DNA of 64,000 nucleotides from AC-32 sp963704005 (GTDB taxonomy: Bacteria > Actinomycetota > Thermoleophilia > Gaiellales > Gaiellaceae). A model generated the notes under the pieces. That model was not told the DNA's origin and did not search any database. It was given only the letters and a program-made list of their open reading frames with translations. The first letter of the stretch is position 1, and each line of letters begins with the position of its first letter. This document shows, in pieces, positions 50,770-61,215 of this stretch. A program made the position numbers and the translations under genes. The stretch lies in the NCBI GenBank assembly GCA_963704005.1, contig CAVPGJ010000005.1, positions 682,001 through 746,000 of the forward strand, in the 5' to 3' direction.

Positions 50770-51739
50770 CGGCGCTCCGGACGGGGGCCTGGAGCTCTCG
50801 GTGGTGCTCGTCAACCACAACGGCTCCGGCTGCCTGCCTCGCACGCTCGAGGCGCTCGCCGAGAACACGGCCACCGAGGAGGCGGAGTGCATCGTGGTCG
50901 ACTCGGGCTCGGCCGACGGGAGCTGGCGGAAGGTCGAGCGGCACTGGGGAAAGGCCCGGGCGCTCCGGTTCGAGGAGAACATCGGCTTCTGCGCGGGCTG
51001 CAACCGCGGCGTCGAGGCAGCGCGCGGCCGGTTGGTCGCGTTCGTCAACTTCGACGGCGAGGTCGAGCCGGGCTGGGACGTGCCGCTGGCCGGCCTCCTG
51101 GACGATCCCTCGGTGTCGGTCAGCACCGGGCTCCTGCTCTCCTCCGACGGCGAGACGATCCAGGCCGCGGGGCTCGACATCGCCCCCAACACGGCCGTCG
51201 TCGGCCGCCAGGTCGGGCTGCCACGCTCGGCCGCTCCGGCCTCGCCAGTGGACGTCCCGGCGGCGACCGGCGCCCTGATGATGGTCCGGCGCTCGGACTT
51301 CCTGGCACTGGGCGGGTTCTACGAGCCGTTCTTCATGTACGGCGAGGAGGCGGACTACTGCCTGCGCGTGCCGGGCCGTGTCGTCTTCCACCCCGGCAGC
51401 GCGATGCGCCACGAGTACGGTCACGCCTCCGGCCCGCAGCGCTCCGTGACGCGCCTCTACTGGGGCTCGCGAAACCGGCTGATCAACGCGGCGCGCCACC
51501 TGCCGCCCGCCGTGCTCGCGGAGTCGGTGGTCGCCTCGCTCGGGTTCGACGTGCTGACGCTCGCGCAGCTCCACAGCCGCCCCGCGGCGGGCGCGATCGC
51601 CCGGGGTTGGCGCGACGGCCTGCGCGCGATGCGTGGCGAGCGGCAGGCCCGCCAGGCAGGCGAGCGCAGGAGCGCAGCCCGGCGGCTCACGTCGCTCAGG
51701 GCGGCGATCGCCGAGCAGCGGCGGCTGGGGCGGCTCTGA
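50762..51739 (+). CDS. Family 2 glycosyltransferase (rhamnosyltransferase-like)
   Basis: A 325-residue GT2 with SVVLVNHNGSGCLPRTLEAL, VVDSGSADGSW, NIGFCAGCNRGVEAARG and the metal motif VNFDGEVEPGW, then FYEPFFMYGEEADYCLR with the acidic catalytic pair. This resembles WbbL-type rhamnosyltransferases, which fits the nearby GDP-deoxyhexose genes, although donor choice is inference. ATG 50762 overlaps the gmd stop. Confidence 0.85.
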
Positions 51740-51741
51740 GC

Positions 51742-52989
51742 GTGCCGCGATCGGTCCTGCTCGTCACTCAGTACGCGCCACCCTCCTCGCTCGTCGCGGC
51801 GCGGCGTGTCGCAGCGCTGGCCAAATACCTTGGGCGAGCCGGCCACGCGGTCACGGTCCTCACCTCCGAGGCCTCGGGCGAAGGGCCGATCGAGGGAGCG
51901 GAGACCGTCGTGCGGACGAAGGACGCCCTGACGAGCAAGCTCAACTGGCGGCGGCGGCACTTCGCCGCACTCGCCGGCGGCTCGGGTGAGAGCTACCGGC
52001 CGCCCAGCCGGCTCGCGTCCGTCGTCGTCCCCGATCTGTCGCTCCTCACCTGGCTGCCGTTCGCGCTTCCGGCCGCGCTGCGGCTCGCACAGGCCCGGAG
52101 CTTCGACTGCGTCCTGACGACCTCGCCGCCTCCGTCGGTGCACCTGATCGGGCGGGCGCTCCGTCGCCGCGGGGTGCCGTGGATCGCCGAGCTCCGCGAC
52201 GGCTGGGGCTTCGAGCCTCCGCATCCCTCGTGGCCGCTTGCAGCACAGGAGCGGCTCGACCACGGGCTCGAGCGATGGGTGCTGGCCGGGGCCGACGCCG
52301 TGATCGGCGTGACCGAGCCGATCGCCGCCGACCTGCGACGCCGCTACGGGATCGACGCGGAGGTGATCACGAACGGGTACGACCCTGACGACGAGCCGGC
52401 CGAGACCGCCGAGCCGGACCCGCTGCTCGCCCCGGACCGCCACTCGCTGGTGCACACCGGCCGGCTGGCGCTCTCCGGGGTCTCACTCGAGCGGGTGCTC
52501 GAGGGGGCACGGCTGGCACGAGCGGAGGACCCGGCTGTGGCCTCCGGTCTCGAGATCGTGTTCGCCGGCTCGGCCACGGCGGACGAGCAGCGCCTGCTCG
52601 CCGCCTCAGACCTGGCCGAGCTGGTTCGCTTCGTCGGCTGGCTGGACCGGCCTCGCGTCCTCGCTCTGCAACGCGCAGCGGACGCGCTTCTCGTCGTGAC
52701 GGAGGGCTCCGGCCGCCGGAGCGTCGCAACTGGGAAGCTGTTCGAGTACCTGGCCGCGGGGCGGCCGATCCTCGTGCTCGGAGACGAGACCGAGGCGGCC
52801 AGGCTCGTGACCGAGGCCGGCGCAGGCTTCGCGGCGTCGGTGTCGGATCCAGCCGCTGTCGCCGCAGCCCTGGAGCGCCTTCTGCGAGACCCGCCCGGCC
52901 CCGCTTCCGCAGAGGCGATCCGGAAGTACTCGTACGCGGTTCTCGCCGGTCGCGTTGCGGCCGCGATCGAGCGCGTGACCGGCGGCTAG
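51742..52989 (+). CDS. Family 4-like glycosyltransferase
   Basis: About 415 residues. The start is SVLLVTQYAPPSSLVAARRV; the linker has VITNGYDPDD, and the C-terminal part has VATGKLFEYLAAGRPILVLG. It is a GT-B enzyme of the same class as the proteins at 5780 and 53000. GTG 51742 is the nearest standard start. CTG 51736 is also in frame and overlaps the stop as CTGA. The donor is unknown. Confidence 0.83.
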   Translation: MPRSVLLVTQYAPPSSLVAARRVAALAKYLGRAGHAVTVLTSEASGEGPIEGAETVVRTKDALTSKLNWRRRHFAALAGGSGESYRPPSRLASVVVPDLSLLTWLPFALPAALRLAQARSFDCVLTTSPPPSVHLIGRALRRRGVPWIAELRDGWGFEPPHPSWPLAAQERLDHGLERWVLAGADAVIGVTEPIAADLRRRYGIDAEVITNGYDPDDEPAETAEPDPLLAPDRHSLVHTGRLALSGVSLERVLEGARLARAEDPAVASGLEIVFAGSATADEQRLLAASDLAELVRFVGWLDRPRVLALQRAADALLVVTEGSGRRSVATGKLFEYLAAGRPILVLGDETEAARLVTEAGAGFAASVSDPAAVAAALERLLRDPPGPASAEAIRKYSYAVLAGRVAAAIERVTGG

Positions 52990-52992
52990 GGT
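52987..52992 (+). promoter_or_regulatory. -10 box TAGGGT embedded in a stop codon
   Basis: The TAG stop of the preceding GT gene (52987-52989) begins TAGGGT, followed by 7 bases and ATG 53000, so the next gene may also be transcribed on its own. Confidence 0.45.
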
Positions 52993-52999
52993 GGGCTCG

Positions 53000-54239
53000 A
53001 TGGAGGGCGACCGGCGGCGGGTGCTCGTGCTCGCGTACTACTTTCCACCGATCGGCGGCGCCGGGGTCCAGCGGACCCTGAAGTTCGTCAAGTACCTCGC
53101 CGGGCTCGGCTGGGACGCAACGGTGATCTCGACCCGCTCGCGGGCCTACGGTGCACGTGACGCCTCGCTGCTGTCGGAGGTGCCGCAGACGACACGGGTC
53201 AGGCGTACGGCGGCGCTGCCACTCGCGCGCTACCTCGCGTTTGCGATCTACCGGCTCCGGCTCAAGCGGCTGCGGACGTACCTGCTCTGGCCCGACGGTG
53301 GCCTCGGCTGGATGCCATTCGCCTTCCTTGCCGCGTTGCGGGCAGTACACCGTGACCGCCCGGACATCCTCTTTTCGACCTCCGCGCCGTACGGTGCGCA
53401 CCTCGTCGCGCTGCTCGTCGCTCGACTCACGGGATTGCCGTGGGTCGCCGACTTTCGCGACGAATGGGCGGCGAATCCCTATCTCGCCGGACAGCCGCGA
53501 CTACTCGCGCGCCTCTCGGAGCGCGTGGAACGGACGATTTCGAGCAGCGCGACGAAGATCGTGGTCGCGGCCGACTACTTCGAGATTGCCGGCCTCGATC
53601 CGGACGACTCGCGGCGAGTGGAGATCGTGAATGGTGTCGACGAGGCCGACCTCGGGAACGGCACCGTCGTCCCCCCTTCGGATCGGTTCGTGCTGGCCCA
53701 TGTGGGGTCGATCTACGAGATCCGGGACCCGAGCCCGGTTCTCCGGGTGCTGGCGACGCTCGTCTCGAGTAGAGCGATCGACGGGGACCGGATCGACGTC
53801 CGGTTTGTCGGCAACATCTGGATTCCGGGGTTCGCTCCTCCGCCCGGAATCAGCGTCACATCCATCGGCTACGTCCCGCACGGAAGAGCAACGCGCGAGA
53901 TGGCTGGCGGCGACGGCGCTTCTCCTCTATGTGCCGCCTGGAGACCTTGCTCCTTCAGGCAAGCTGTTCGAGTACCTGGCCTCCGGCCGCCCGCTTCTGT
54001 GCGTGGCGCCGGCGCAGAACCTTGCGTCCCGGCTCGTGAAGGAATGGGATGCCGGCCTCGTCGCTGACCCAGACGACGAGGGGGCGATCCGGGACGCGCT
54101 GCTGGCGCTCTGGCGGCGGTGGCAGGAGGACGGCCTGCCCGAGCAGGAGCGGGTTCGTGCCCGTGTGCTCGAGCAATACTCGCGGCGCGCGGGGGCGGTT
54201 CGGCTGGCCGAGGTTCTCGAAGAGGCTCGGCATCGCTGA
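53000..54239 (+). CDS. Family 4-like glycosyltransferase (one frameshift)
   Basis: ATG 53000 (GTG 52991 possible) opens EGDRRRVLVLAYYFPPIGGA and GVQRTLKFVKYLAGLGWDAT. PWVADFRDEWAANPYLAGQP and VEIVNGVDEADL follow. Near 53895 the frame shifts after GYVPH, and EEQRARWLAATALLLYVPPG and APSGKLFEYLASGRPLLCVA continue one base over to 54239. One extra base explains it. The full enzyme would be about 412 residues, like its relative at 5780. Confidence 0.78.
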
Positions 54240-54249
54240 CCGCCTGCGT

Positions 54250-55331
54250 GTGCTCGTCGCCGGGTGGCTGAACTCGCCTCACGTTCGCGCATGGGCGGAG
54301 CTCGTCACCGCCGCGGGTCACGATGTCCAGATCGCCGGTCGCATCGCACCCGGTTGGCCCGAGCTCGAGCTGCCCGTGCCGGCTCATCGCCTGCCCGCCC
54401 ACTGGCCGCCGCCGCTGCGCGGCTTCGCCATGAGCCGGGCGCTCGGACGGGTCGCCCGGGAGGTCGACCCCGACCTGGTTCACGCCCACTACCTGCCCGA
54501 GTACGGCTGGATGGCCGCCCGCGAGCGCTTGCGGCCGCTGATCTGCTCGGCCTGGGGCTCGGACGTGTTCGCGCTGAACACGGTCAACCGGTTGCGCGCG
54601 AAGAAGGCGCTGGACGCCGGCGACGCTCGTCTTCGCCGACTCCGAGCACCTGGCGCGGGCGACCCGCGAGCTCGCTCGCCGGGACGTGCGAGTCGAGGTC
54701 GTGCGCTGGGGGCTCGACCTCGAGGCCTTCTCCCCGGGTGACCGCGCGGCCGCTCGGCAGGCGCTCGGGATTCGGGTGGCAGGAACGCTCGTGGCGAGCG
54801 TGCGCGGCCTCAGCCCGGTCTACAACCCGGAGCTCGTGCTCGAGGCCTTCGCCCGCGTCCGCCGGAGCAATCCCGAGGCGCACCTGCTGCTCAAGCATCC
54901 GCTGGCTGTGACGCCTGACTTCGTCGCGCGAGCGATCGAGCGGCTTGCGCTCGAGGACGCGGTCACCGTTCTCGGAAACGTCGCGGCGAAGCGGCTGCCC
55001 GACGTGTACCGGGCCGCTGACGTCGTCGTCTCACTCGCCTCGACCGATAGCTCTCCGCGCTCGGTCTGGGAAGCCCTGGCCTGCGGCCGGCCCGCGGTCG
55101 TGTCGGACCTGCCGTGGGCGCGCGACGAGCTGGCGGACGGCGGCGCTCTCCTGGTGCCGCTTGACGCCGAGCAAGTGGCCGGCTGCTATCGAGCGTGTCC
55201 TCGGCGACCCGGGCCTCGCCGCGCGCTTGGGTGAAAGGGGCAGGGCGCTTGCCATCGCCATGCTCGATCCCGATGGCTGCGCAGCTCGCGTCGACGTGCT
55301 CTATCGATCGGTTGTCGAGGCTCACGCGTGA
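54250..55331 (+). CDS. Family 4 glycosyltransferase (two frameshifts)
   Basis: GTG 54250 opens VLVAGWLNSPHVRAWAELV. LVHAHYLPEYGWMAARERLR and PLICSAWGSDVFALNTVNRL are GT4 features. The frame shifts near 54625, before TLVFADSEHLARATREL, and again near 55187, before AIERVLGDPGLAARLGERGR. SVWEALACGRPAVVSDLPWA gives the donor site. The full product is about 360 residues. Both shifts can be explained by one extra base. It overlaps the flippase gene by GTGA. Confidence 0.75.
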
Positions 55332-56680
55332 GCGCATCTCGCCGGCACCTTGGCGCAGGCGCGGCCCTGTCGGTGGTAGCCCAGGGAGGACCGCTGGTCG
55401 CGGCGGCCGCGCTCAGCATCGTTCTCGCGCGGACGATCGGCCCATCGGGGAATGGCCACTACGTCCTGCTGCTGACGCTCGTGGGACTGACGTCGATGGT
55501 GGTGTCGCTCGGGCTCCACTCAGGGATCACCTACGAGGTCAGCCGCCGGCGCTGGTCTGTCGAGCGCGCTTCCCGTGCCGCCTATCTACTCGCCCTTCTT
55601 CTCGGCCTGGTGGGCATCCTCGGCGGCCTCGGCTTCTTCCTGCTGACACAGGACACGGTCTTCGGCGGGATCAGCACCCCGGTGGCGCTGCTCGCCCTGG
55701 CGAGCCTCCCGCTCACGCTCGCCTACGAGTACGGCGCGGCGATTTTGCTCGCGCGGGAGCGCTACGAGCAGTACACCGGGCTGATCGTGCTCCACGCGGC
55801 CACGCTCGCGCTGATCGGCGTTGGCCTCGTTGTGCCGTTCGGACTGACCGGCGCGGTCGCAGGGATGCCGGCTTCTGCGTTGATCGGCTCCATTGCCGCC
55901 GTGAAGCTCCTGCGAGACGAGGCCCGGCGCGACCCGGTTTCCGACGCCGGCTCCTCCCTTCCGCATGCGCTTCGCTTCGGGCTCCTGAGCTGGGGCGCAA
56001 ACCTGCTGCAGCAGGTGAACTACCGCTTCGACGTCCTCATCCTCGGCGGTTTTGCGACGGCGGCGGACGTGGGCGTCTACTCGGTCGCCCTGACACTCAC
56101 GAGCATCGCGTGGGTGCTCCCGCAGGCGCTGCAGACCGTGCTCTTTCCGCGGACGGCGAGCCTCGACGAATCGGCGCGGAGCGGCGAGCTCGCAGGCGCC
56201 GAATCGGACGAGGCCGTTGCGCGGGCAATACGGCACGGGATGCTGCTGACGGTGCCGGCAGGCCTGGTCGTGGCCTTGTTGCTCTTGATCGGGGTCCCGC
56301 TTCTCTACGGCCACAGCTTCCACGAGACCATTCCGCTCGGTTTCGTGCTGTTGCCGGGCGTCCTGCTGCTGGGAGTGGGGAAGATCGTTGGCGCAGCGAT
56401 CACCGGCCGCGGTCGTCCCCGCTATGCGCTCTACGGCGCCGCGATCTCGGTGCCGCTCACGCTCGGGCTCTACCTGGGTCTGATCCCGCCGTTCGGGGCC
56501 TGGGGTGCCGCGATCGGATCGTCGATTTCCTACGCTGCCAGCTCCGTCCTCGGTCTCATCTTCTTCCGGCGCGCGACCGACATCGGGCTGCGCCGGGCAT
56601 TCCTGCCGACTCGGGACGATCTTGCCGACTACCGACTCGCTGCCACGCTTGCCCGGAGCCGCCTTGCCCGCAGCCGCTGA
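55328..56680 (+). CDS. wzx: Polysaccharide flippase, Wzx-like (MATE/MVF superfamily)
   Basis: A 450-residue protein with about 12-14 membrane helices in two halves, each starting with a similar basic turn and helix (GPLVAAAALSIVLARTIGPS in the first; SWGANLLQQVNYRFDVLILG in the second). This is the RfbX/Wzx layout. It would flip the lipid-linked repeat unit outward for a Wzy-type polymerase. GTG 55328 overlaps the upstream GT by 4 bases. Confidence 0.88.
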   Translation: MSASRRHLGAGAALSVVAQGGPLVAAAALSIVLARTIGPSGNGHYVLLLTLVGLTSMVVSLGLHSGITYEVSRRRWSVERASRAAYLLALLLGLVGILGGLGFFLLTQDTVFGGISTPVALLALASLPLTLAYEYGAAILLARERYEQYTGLIVLHAATLALIGVGLVVPFGLTGAVAGMPASALIGSIAAVKLLRDEARRDPVSDAGSSLPHALRFGLLSWGANLLQQVNYRFDVLILGGFATAADVGVYSVALTLTSIAWVLPQALQTVLFPRTASLDESARSGELAGAESDEAVARAIRHGMLLTVPAGLVVALLLLIGVPLLYGHSFHETIPLGFVLLPGVLLLGVGKIVGAAITGRGRPRYALYGAAISVPLTLGLYLGLIPPFGAWGAAIGSSISYAASSVLGLIFFRRATDIGLRRAFLPTRDDLADYRLAATLARSRLARSR

Positions 56681-57806
56681 CCGCGACCCTCGTACGGTCC
56701 TCGTCGTTCCGGCGTGGTACCCAACCGCAACCCGGCCCCTCGAGGGCCCGTTCGTGCGCGACCACGTCCGCGCTGCGGCGGCCTATGGGCACCGGATGGT
56801 GGTGCTCGTGGACGAGGGGCCAAGCGCGGAGGTCCGCGGGCTCGTGGGGCTCTCAGAGGAGCGTGACGGAGACTTGCGCTTGGTCCACCTCGCCTACCGA
56901 CCGCGGGCCGTCCGTCTGGCGGGAGTCCTCGCAGCACTGCTGGTCGCCCGGCGGCTCCGGCGGGAAGGCACGCCGGTCGATGTGCTCCACGCCCACATCC
57001 ATCGGATGGGCTGGGTCGCGGTGCTCGCGGGTATGGCCCTTCGCCGGCCCGTCGTGATCAGCGAGAACTCGAGCGAGTGGCCGCGGCGTCTGATGACCCC
57101 GGGACGACTGCGGCGCGCTCGCCTTGCGCTCGAGCACGCGACGCTGGTTTGCCCGGTCAATCACCGGCTGCAGGAGGCGATCGAGGCCTACGGCGTCCGC
57201 GCCCGCTTCCGCGTCGTCCCGAACACGGTGGACACTCAGGTCTTCCATCCCGGCCGGGGCCGCGAGAACGGCGACTTGCGCCTCGTCAACGTCGCGCGTC
57301 ACGTCCAGGTGAAGCGCCTCGACGTGTTGCTCGACGGCTTCGCGACCGTGGCCGGCGCTCGGCCAGACGTAACGCTCGACCTCGTGGGCGACGGCCCGCT
57401 GACCTCGGAGCTCGTCCGCCAGGCGGCGGAACTGGGAGTGACCGATCGGGTGCGCTTCCACGGCGCTGCGACACCCGAGCAGATCGCCGAACGGTTGCGC
57501 GCCTCGCATGCCTTCGTGCTCTCCAGTGACAGCGAGAACATGCCGCTCGCGGTCATCGAGGCGCTCTGTTGCGGCCTGCCGGTCGCCGGGACGGACGTCG
57601 GCGGAGTTCCGGAAGCAGTCGGCGAAGACGGCGCGCTCGCACCGCCCGGTGACCCTGCGGCCCTGGCCGGCGCGATCGAGAGTGTGCTCTCGCAGCTCGA
57701 GCTCTTCGATGGGGCGGAGATCCACCGTCGTGCCGCCGCCCGCTGGTCCTTCGAGGCCGTCGGCGCGCAGTGGGACGAGATCTACCGCGAGCTGACGCCG
57801 CGGTAG
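56664..57806 (+). CDS. Family 4 glycosyltransferase
   Basis: A 380-residue GT-B enzyme: TVLVVPAWYPTATRPLEGPF at the start, LHAHIHRMGWVAVLAGMAL and ISENSSEWPRR in the first domain, then VVPNTVDTQVFHPGRG, LVNVARHVQVKRLDVLLDGF and SSDSENMPLAVIEALCCGLP with the E-x7-E donor site. TTG 56664 was chosen, with GGAG eight bases upstream. It overlaps the flippase end by 17 bases. It ends convergent with the next gene. Confidence 0.87.
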   Translation: MPAAADRDPRTVLVVPAWYPTATRPLEGPFVRDHVRAAAAYGHRMVVLVDEGPSAEVRGLVGLSEERDGDLRLVHLAYRPRAVRLAGVLAALLVARRLRREGTPVDVLHAHIHRMGWVAVLAGMALRRPVVISENSSEWPRRLMTPGRLRRARLALEHATLVCPVNHRLQEAIEAYGVRARFRVVPNTVDTQVFHPGRGRENGDLRLVNVARHVQVKRLDVLLDGFATVAGARPDVTLDLVGDGPLTSELVRQAAELGVTDRVRFHGAATPEQIAERLRASHAFVLSSDSENMPLAVIEALCCGLPVAGTDVGGVPEAVGEDGALAPPGDPAALAGAIESVLSQLELFDGAEIHRRAAARWSFEAVGAQWDEIYRELTPR

Positions 57807-58930
57807 ACGCCGAGCACCGTCTCGATCGACGTCTCGAGCGAGAGCCGCTCCCGATTTCTCCGGAACCACTCGCGGGTGGAGTCGCGCAGGGACTGCCCGG
57901 CCGCGTGGACGCGGAGAATCGCGTCGGCGAGGTCGGGCGGCTCGGCCGAGGCCGCGACGAAGCCGTTCTCGCCTTCCTCGACGAGCTCGGCAGCTGCGTT
58001 GTCGGGCCCCGCCACGACGACCGCAGGCGTGCCGAGCGCTGACGCCTCGACCACGACGATGCCGTAGCCCTCGCGGGAAGAGGGATGAACGAGGCAGAGC
58101 GCTCGGCGGAGCGTCTCCTGCACGTGCTCGGCAGCGGCGAACCCCGGCGCGGCGACGGATCCGTCGAGGCCGAGCTCGCCGATCAGCTTCAGCACCCGCT
58201 GCCGCTCGGGGCCGTCGCCGAAGATCTCCGCCCGAAGCTCCGGGAGGCTCTCCTGCGCGAGGGCGACTGCCTTGACGACCGATGCCGCCCGCTTCTCCGG
58301 GATGTGCCGCCCGGCGAAGACGACCACCGGCTCGGCCGGGGCCGGCTCGAGCGCCAAGCCGTCGAATTCGCGCAACCCCTCGATCAGGGTGATCGACCCG
58401 CGGTAGCCGAGTTTCCGCAGGCGCTCGGCATGCAGGCGCGAGAAGCAGAGCGCTGCGTGGCGGGTGCGGGCGGTCAGACTCTGGCCGAGCCAGCCGAGCC
58501 GGCCCCAGAGCGGCCCGAGGTACTCGAGCCAGTACTCGCGCCGCCAGACCTCGAACCAGTCGACGACGAGGCCGAAGCGCCGGAACGGCCGTGCGGCAAG
58601 GACGGCGAACAGCGATAGGTGCAGGGCAGGCGTCTGGACCACCTCGTAACGCTCACCATGGCGGAGGAGGTGCCGGAAGACGCCGAACGCGAAGCGGACC
58701 TGGGCCGCCAAGCTGCGCCTGTCTCCGGAATAGATGCTCATCTCCGGCGCGACCGCGACGACCGCGACCCCGGGCACGCCGGGCCCCACCTCCGGATCCC
58801 AGTTGAGCAGGGTGAGGTACGTGACCTCATGGCCGCGCGACGCAACGCCCTCGGCCAGCGCCCGGTACCACCGCTCGCCACCACCGACGCTGTGCGGATA
58901 GAGGCAGTCGAAGACGAGGCAGATGCGCAC
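57782..58930 (-). CDS. Family 4 glycosyltransferase
   Basis: A 382-residue GT-B enzyme on the opposite strand. MRICLVFDCLYPHSVGGGER at the start, VVFAGRHIPEKRAASVVKAV in the second domain, and VHPSSREGYGIVVVEASALG with the E-x7-E motif, are clear. The VVDWFEVWRREYWLEYLGP segment is common in GT4 enzymes of glycan loci. No close -10 box was found. It is divergent from a methyltransferase gene. Confidence 0.88.
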   Translation of the reverse strand: MRICLVFDCLYPHSVGGGERWYRALAEGVASRGHEVTYLTLLNWDPEVGPGVPGVAVVAVAPEMSIYSGDRRSLAAQVRFAFGVFRHLLRHGERYEVVQTPALHLSLFAVLAARPFRRFGLVVDWFEVWRREYWLEYLGPLWGRLGWLGQSLTARTRHAALCFSRLHAERLRKLGYRGSITLIEGLREFDGLALEPAPAEPVVVFAGRHIPEKRAASVVKAVALAQESLPELRAEIFGDGPERQRVLKLIGELGLDGSVAAPGFAAAEHVQETLRRALCLVHPSSREGYGIVVVEASALGTPAVVVAGPDNAAAELVEEGENGFVAASAEPPDLADAILRVHAAGQSLRDSTREWFRRNRERLSLETSIETVLGVYRGVSSR

Positions 58931-59007
58931 GACCGAAGCTTTGCAGGGCGAGTGGGCGTGGCGTGAGGAACCACGCGCTCCCCTTGGAGTGCCCCATACT
59001 CAAGACC

Positions 59008-59787
59008 GTGACCGTGACAGGGCTCACCGACGAGGCCTTCTGGGACGAGTACTGGAACTCGGTTCGCTTGCCGTTGCAGATCGACAAGTCCAGGGGTTTC
59101 CTGATCGCGCGGATCACGGACGTCCTCGACCGCTTCCTTCCGCGCGGTGAGTCTCTGTCGGTTCTCGAGGTCGGCGGGGCTCCGGGCCAGTACGCGGCGT
59201 ACGTCTGCAACGCGCTGGGCCACGCTGTGACAGTTCTCGACAACTCACCGCTCGGCTGTGCCAAGGCGCGTGAGAACTTCGACTTGCTGGGGATGCGAGC
59301 CGATGTGATCGAAGGCGACCTGTTCCAGGCTCCGGGAGAGCTACCGCCGTTCGACGCCGTCTTCTCGCTTGGGCTGATCGAGCACTTCCCGGACGTCACC
59401 GGCGCTGTCCGGGCGCATCTCGACCTGCTCAAGCCAGCCGGGATGCTGCTTCTCGGCGCGCCGAACCTGGTCGGAATCAACCGCTTGTTGCTGCGTCGGC
59501 TCTCGCCCTCGTTCCTCTCCGCGCACCGCCCGGACGCGACGCATCTCTCCACCTGGGACCGCTTCGAGGAGGAGCTCGGTCTCGCGAGGCTCTTCAGGAA
59601 GTACCTGGGCGGATTCGACCCAGCCGTCTTCTGGCGTTGCGAGAGCCGCAGGTTCTCCGATCGTGCCCTTCACCAGGCGCTTCGCTACCTCGGCATCGGG
59701 CTGGAACAACCTGGACTCCGGGTCTTGAGAGAGCTGAACGGGCCCCACTGGAGTGCGTACTTGATGGGCGTCTATCGCGCAGCCTGA
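59008..59787 (+). CDS. Class I SAM-dependent methyltransferase (start uncertain)
   Basis: About 260 residues with LSVLEVGGAPGQYAAYVCNA (SAM loop), VTVLDNSPLGCAKARENF, and FSLGLIEHFPDVTGAVRAHL. The N-terminal TDEAFWDEYWNS is shared with sugar or lipid methyltransferases near glycan genes. GTG 59008 lies 7 bases after CATACT, a weak -10 box; GTG 58963 and 59014 are alternatives. Confidence 0.78.
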   Translation: MTVTGLTDEAFWDEYWNSVRLPLQIDKSRGFLIARITDVLDRFLPRGESLSVLEVGGAPGQYAAYVCNALGHAVTVLDNSPLGCAKARENFDLLGMRADVIEGDLFQAPGELPPFDAVFSLGLIEHFPDVTGAVRAHLDLLKPAGMLLLGAPNLVGINRLLLRRLSPSFLSAHRPDATHLSTWDRFEEELGLARLFRKYLGGFDPAVFWRCESRRFSDRALHQALRYLGIGLEQPGLRVLRELNGPHWSAYLMGVYRAA

Positions 59788-59797
59788 TGCGCTGTAG

Positions 59798-60490
59798 CTA
59801 GGCCACTCGCCACAGGCCGAGCAGATGGCTGCGTAGCGGAGGAAGCGCCGCGAGCGCCGTGGCGACCACGACATGCCGCCCGGAGTACTGGGCCAGATCG
59901 AAGGCCAGCGCCGCCTTCCGGAGGAGCGTCGGTTCGCCGAACAAGCGTCGCAACTCGGGCTCGTCGATGGGCACCGTTACCGAGCTGGCTGCTGGACGCA
60001 ACCCCAGTTGCGGTTTGCCGCGCATGTCGAACGACAGGAGCCAACCGCCGCTCGCGACCCGCTGCATCTCGCGAGCCGCCGCGAGGCGGAGGTCGTCATC
60101 GAGAATCGAAGAGAGGCACGTGAACTGCGTGACGAGGTCGAATGCACCATCCGGGAACGGGAGCTCCGTCGCGGTGCCGACCTGCAGTTTCAGAGTTGGG
60201 TATCGCCGCCGACCCTCCTCGATCCTGGTGTCCATCAAGTCGATCCCAGTGCAGTCGCCGGCGCCGTACTCGCGCAGGCGCTGGAGGAAGTATCCGCTGC
60301 CGCAGCCGACATCGAGGACTCGCGCGCCTGCGAGGGGCACGCCGGCGTCCGCGACGGCGCGCAGGAGTGCGCGCTCGAGGCTCTGCATATACGTCAGGTA
60401 GCCGGGATTGTCCCAGCGATACGGCGTTCTTCCAGAGGCGTCGCGCGAGCGGTACGCGCTTCGGATCCGGTCGAGCTCGCCTTGGCTCAT
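59798..60490 (-). CDS. Class I SAM-dependent methyltransferase
   Basis: A 230-residue protein with GARVLDVGCGSGYFLQRLRE, GIDLMDTRIEEGR, and DLVTQFTCLSSILDDDLRLA. The start ATG overlaps the nucleotidyltransferase stop by ATGA, so both are co-expressed. It may methylate a sugar of the surface polymer. The N-terminal RSAYRSRDASGRTPYRWDNP pattern is often seen in polysaccharide-locus methyltransferases. Confidence 0.85.
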   Translation of the reverse strand: MSQGELDRIRSAYRSRDASGRTPYRWDNPGYLTYMQSLERALLRAVADAGVPLAGARVLDVGCGSGYFLQRLREYGAGDCTGIDLMDTRIEEGRRRYPTLKLQVGTATELPFPDGAFDLVTQFTCLSSILDDDLRLAAAREMQRVASGGWLLSFDMRGKPQLGLRPAASSVTVPIDEPELRRLFGEPTLLRKAALAFDLAQYSGRHVVVATALAALPPLRSHLLGLWRVA

Positions 60491-61209
60491 GCGCCGAACC
60501 GCTCGGGGGCCTCGGCGAACATCTCGACCGCTCGCTCGTGCTCGCCGGGCGTTCCGATGTCGAACCAGTCGGCGTCGCTGCGGAAGACGCCGACCTGCTC
60601 GTCGACCTGGAGCAGGCGCTGCACGAGCTCGGGGAACTGGCACGGCCCCTCGCGCGGGAGGTGGGCGAGAGCGCGCTCGTCGTAGGCGTAGATCCCCATG
60701 CTGACCTCGTAGTCGAGCTGCGGCTTCTCGTTGTAGCCGACGATTCGGTCGCCGTCGGCGTCGATCACGCCGAGGTCGATCTGCACCTGCTGCGCATGCG
60801 TCGCGACCGTGAGAGCGGCCCCGGAGCCTTCGTGCACGCGCATCAGCTCTCGGTAGTCGAGGTTGGTGAGGATGTCGCCGTTCATGACGAGGAACGCACC
60901 CTCCAAGCCGTCGACGAGCCGAAGCGAGCCGGCGGTCCCGAGCGGCTCGTCCTCCCAGTGCCACCGCAACTCCAGCTCCTCCGGGAGGGCGCCGGACTGC
61001 GAGAAGTACACCTGAATGAGCTCTCCAAGGTGGCCGACACAGAGGTCGACCACCCTCGCGCCGGCTTCGTAGAGCTGCCCGAGAATGTGCTCGAGGATCG
61101 GCCGGTCGCCCACCGGAACGAGCGGCTTCGGCAGCACCGTCGTGTACGGGCGCAGCCGCGTTCCGAGCCCGCCGGCCAGGACCACCGCTCTCATCTCTGG
61201 CGTCGCCAT
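60487..61209 (-). CDS. Sugar-1-phosphate nucleotidyltransferase
   Basis: A 240-residue enzyme with the glycine-rich start AVVLAGGLGTRLRPYTTVLP and PKPLVPVGDRPILEHIL. The catalytic lysine of the signature, and NGDILTNLDY with the metal-binding aspartate, are present. It activates a sugar-1-phosphate with an NTP; a GDP-mannose pyrophosphorylase or dTDP-glucose type cannot be told apart, but the first would feed gmd. The ATG follows TAGCCT by 6 bases. Confidence 0.88.
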   Translation of the reverse strand: MATPEMRAVVLAGGLGTRLRPYTTVLPKPLVPVGDRPILEHILGQLYEAGARVVDLCVGHLGELIQVYFSQSGALPEELELRWHWEDEPLGTAGSLRLVDGLEGAFLVMNGDILTNLDYRELMRVHEGSGAALTVATHAQQVQIDLGVIDADGDRIVGYNEKPQLDYEVSMGIYAYDERALAHLPREGPCQFPELVQRLLQVDEQVGVFRSDADWFDIGTPGEHERAVEMFAEAPERFGA

Positions 61210-61215
61210 GACTGC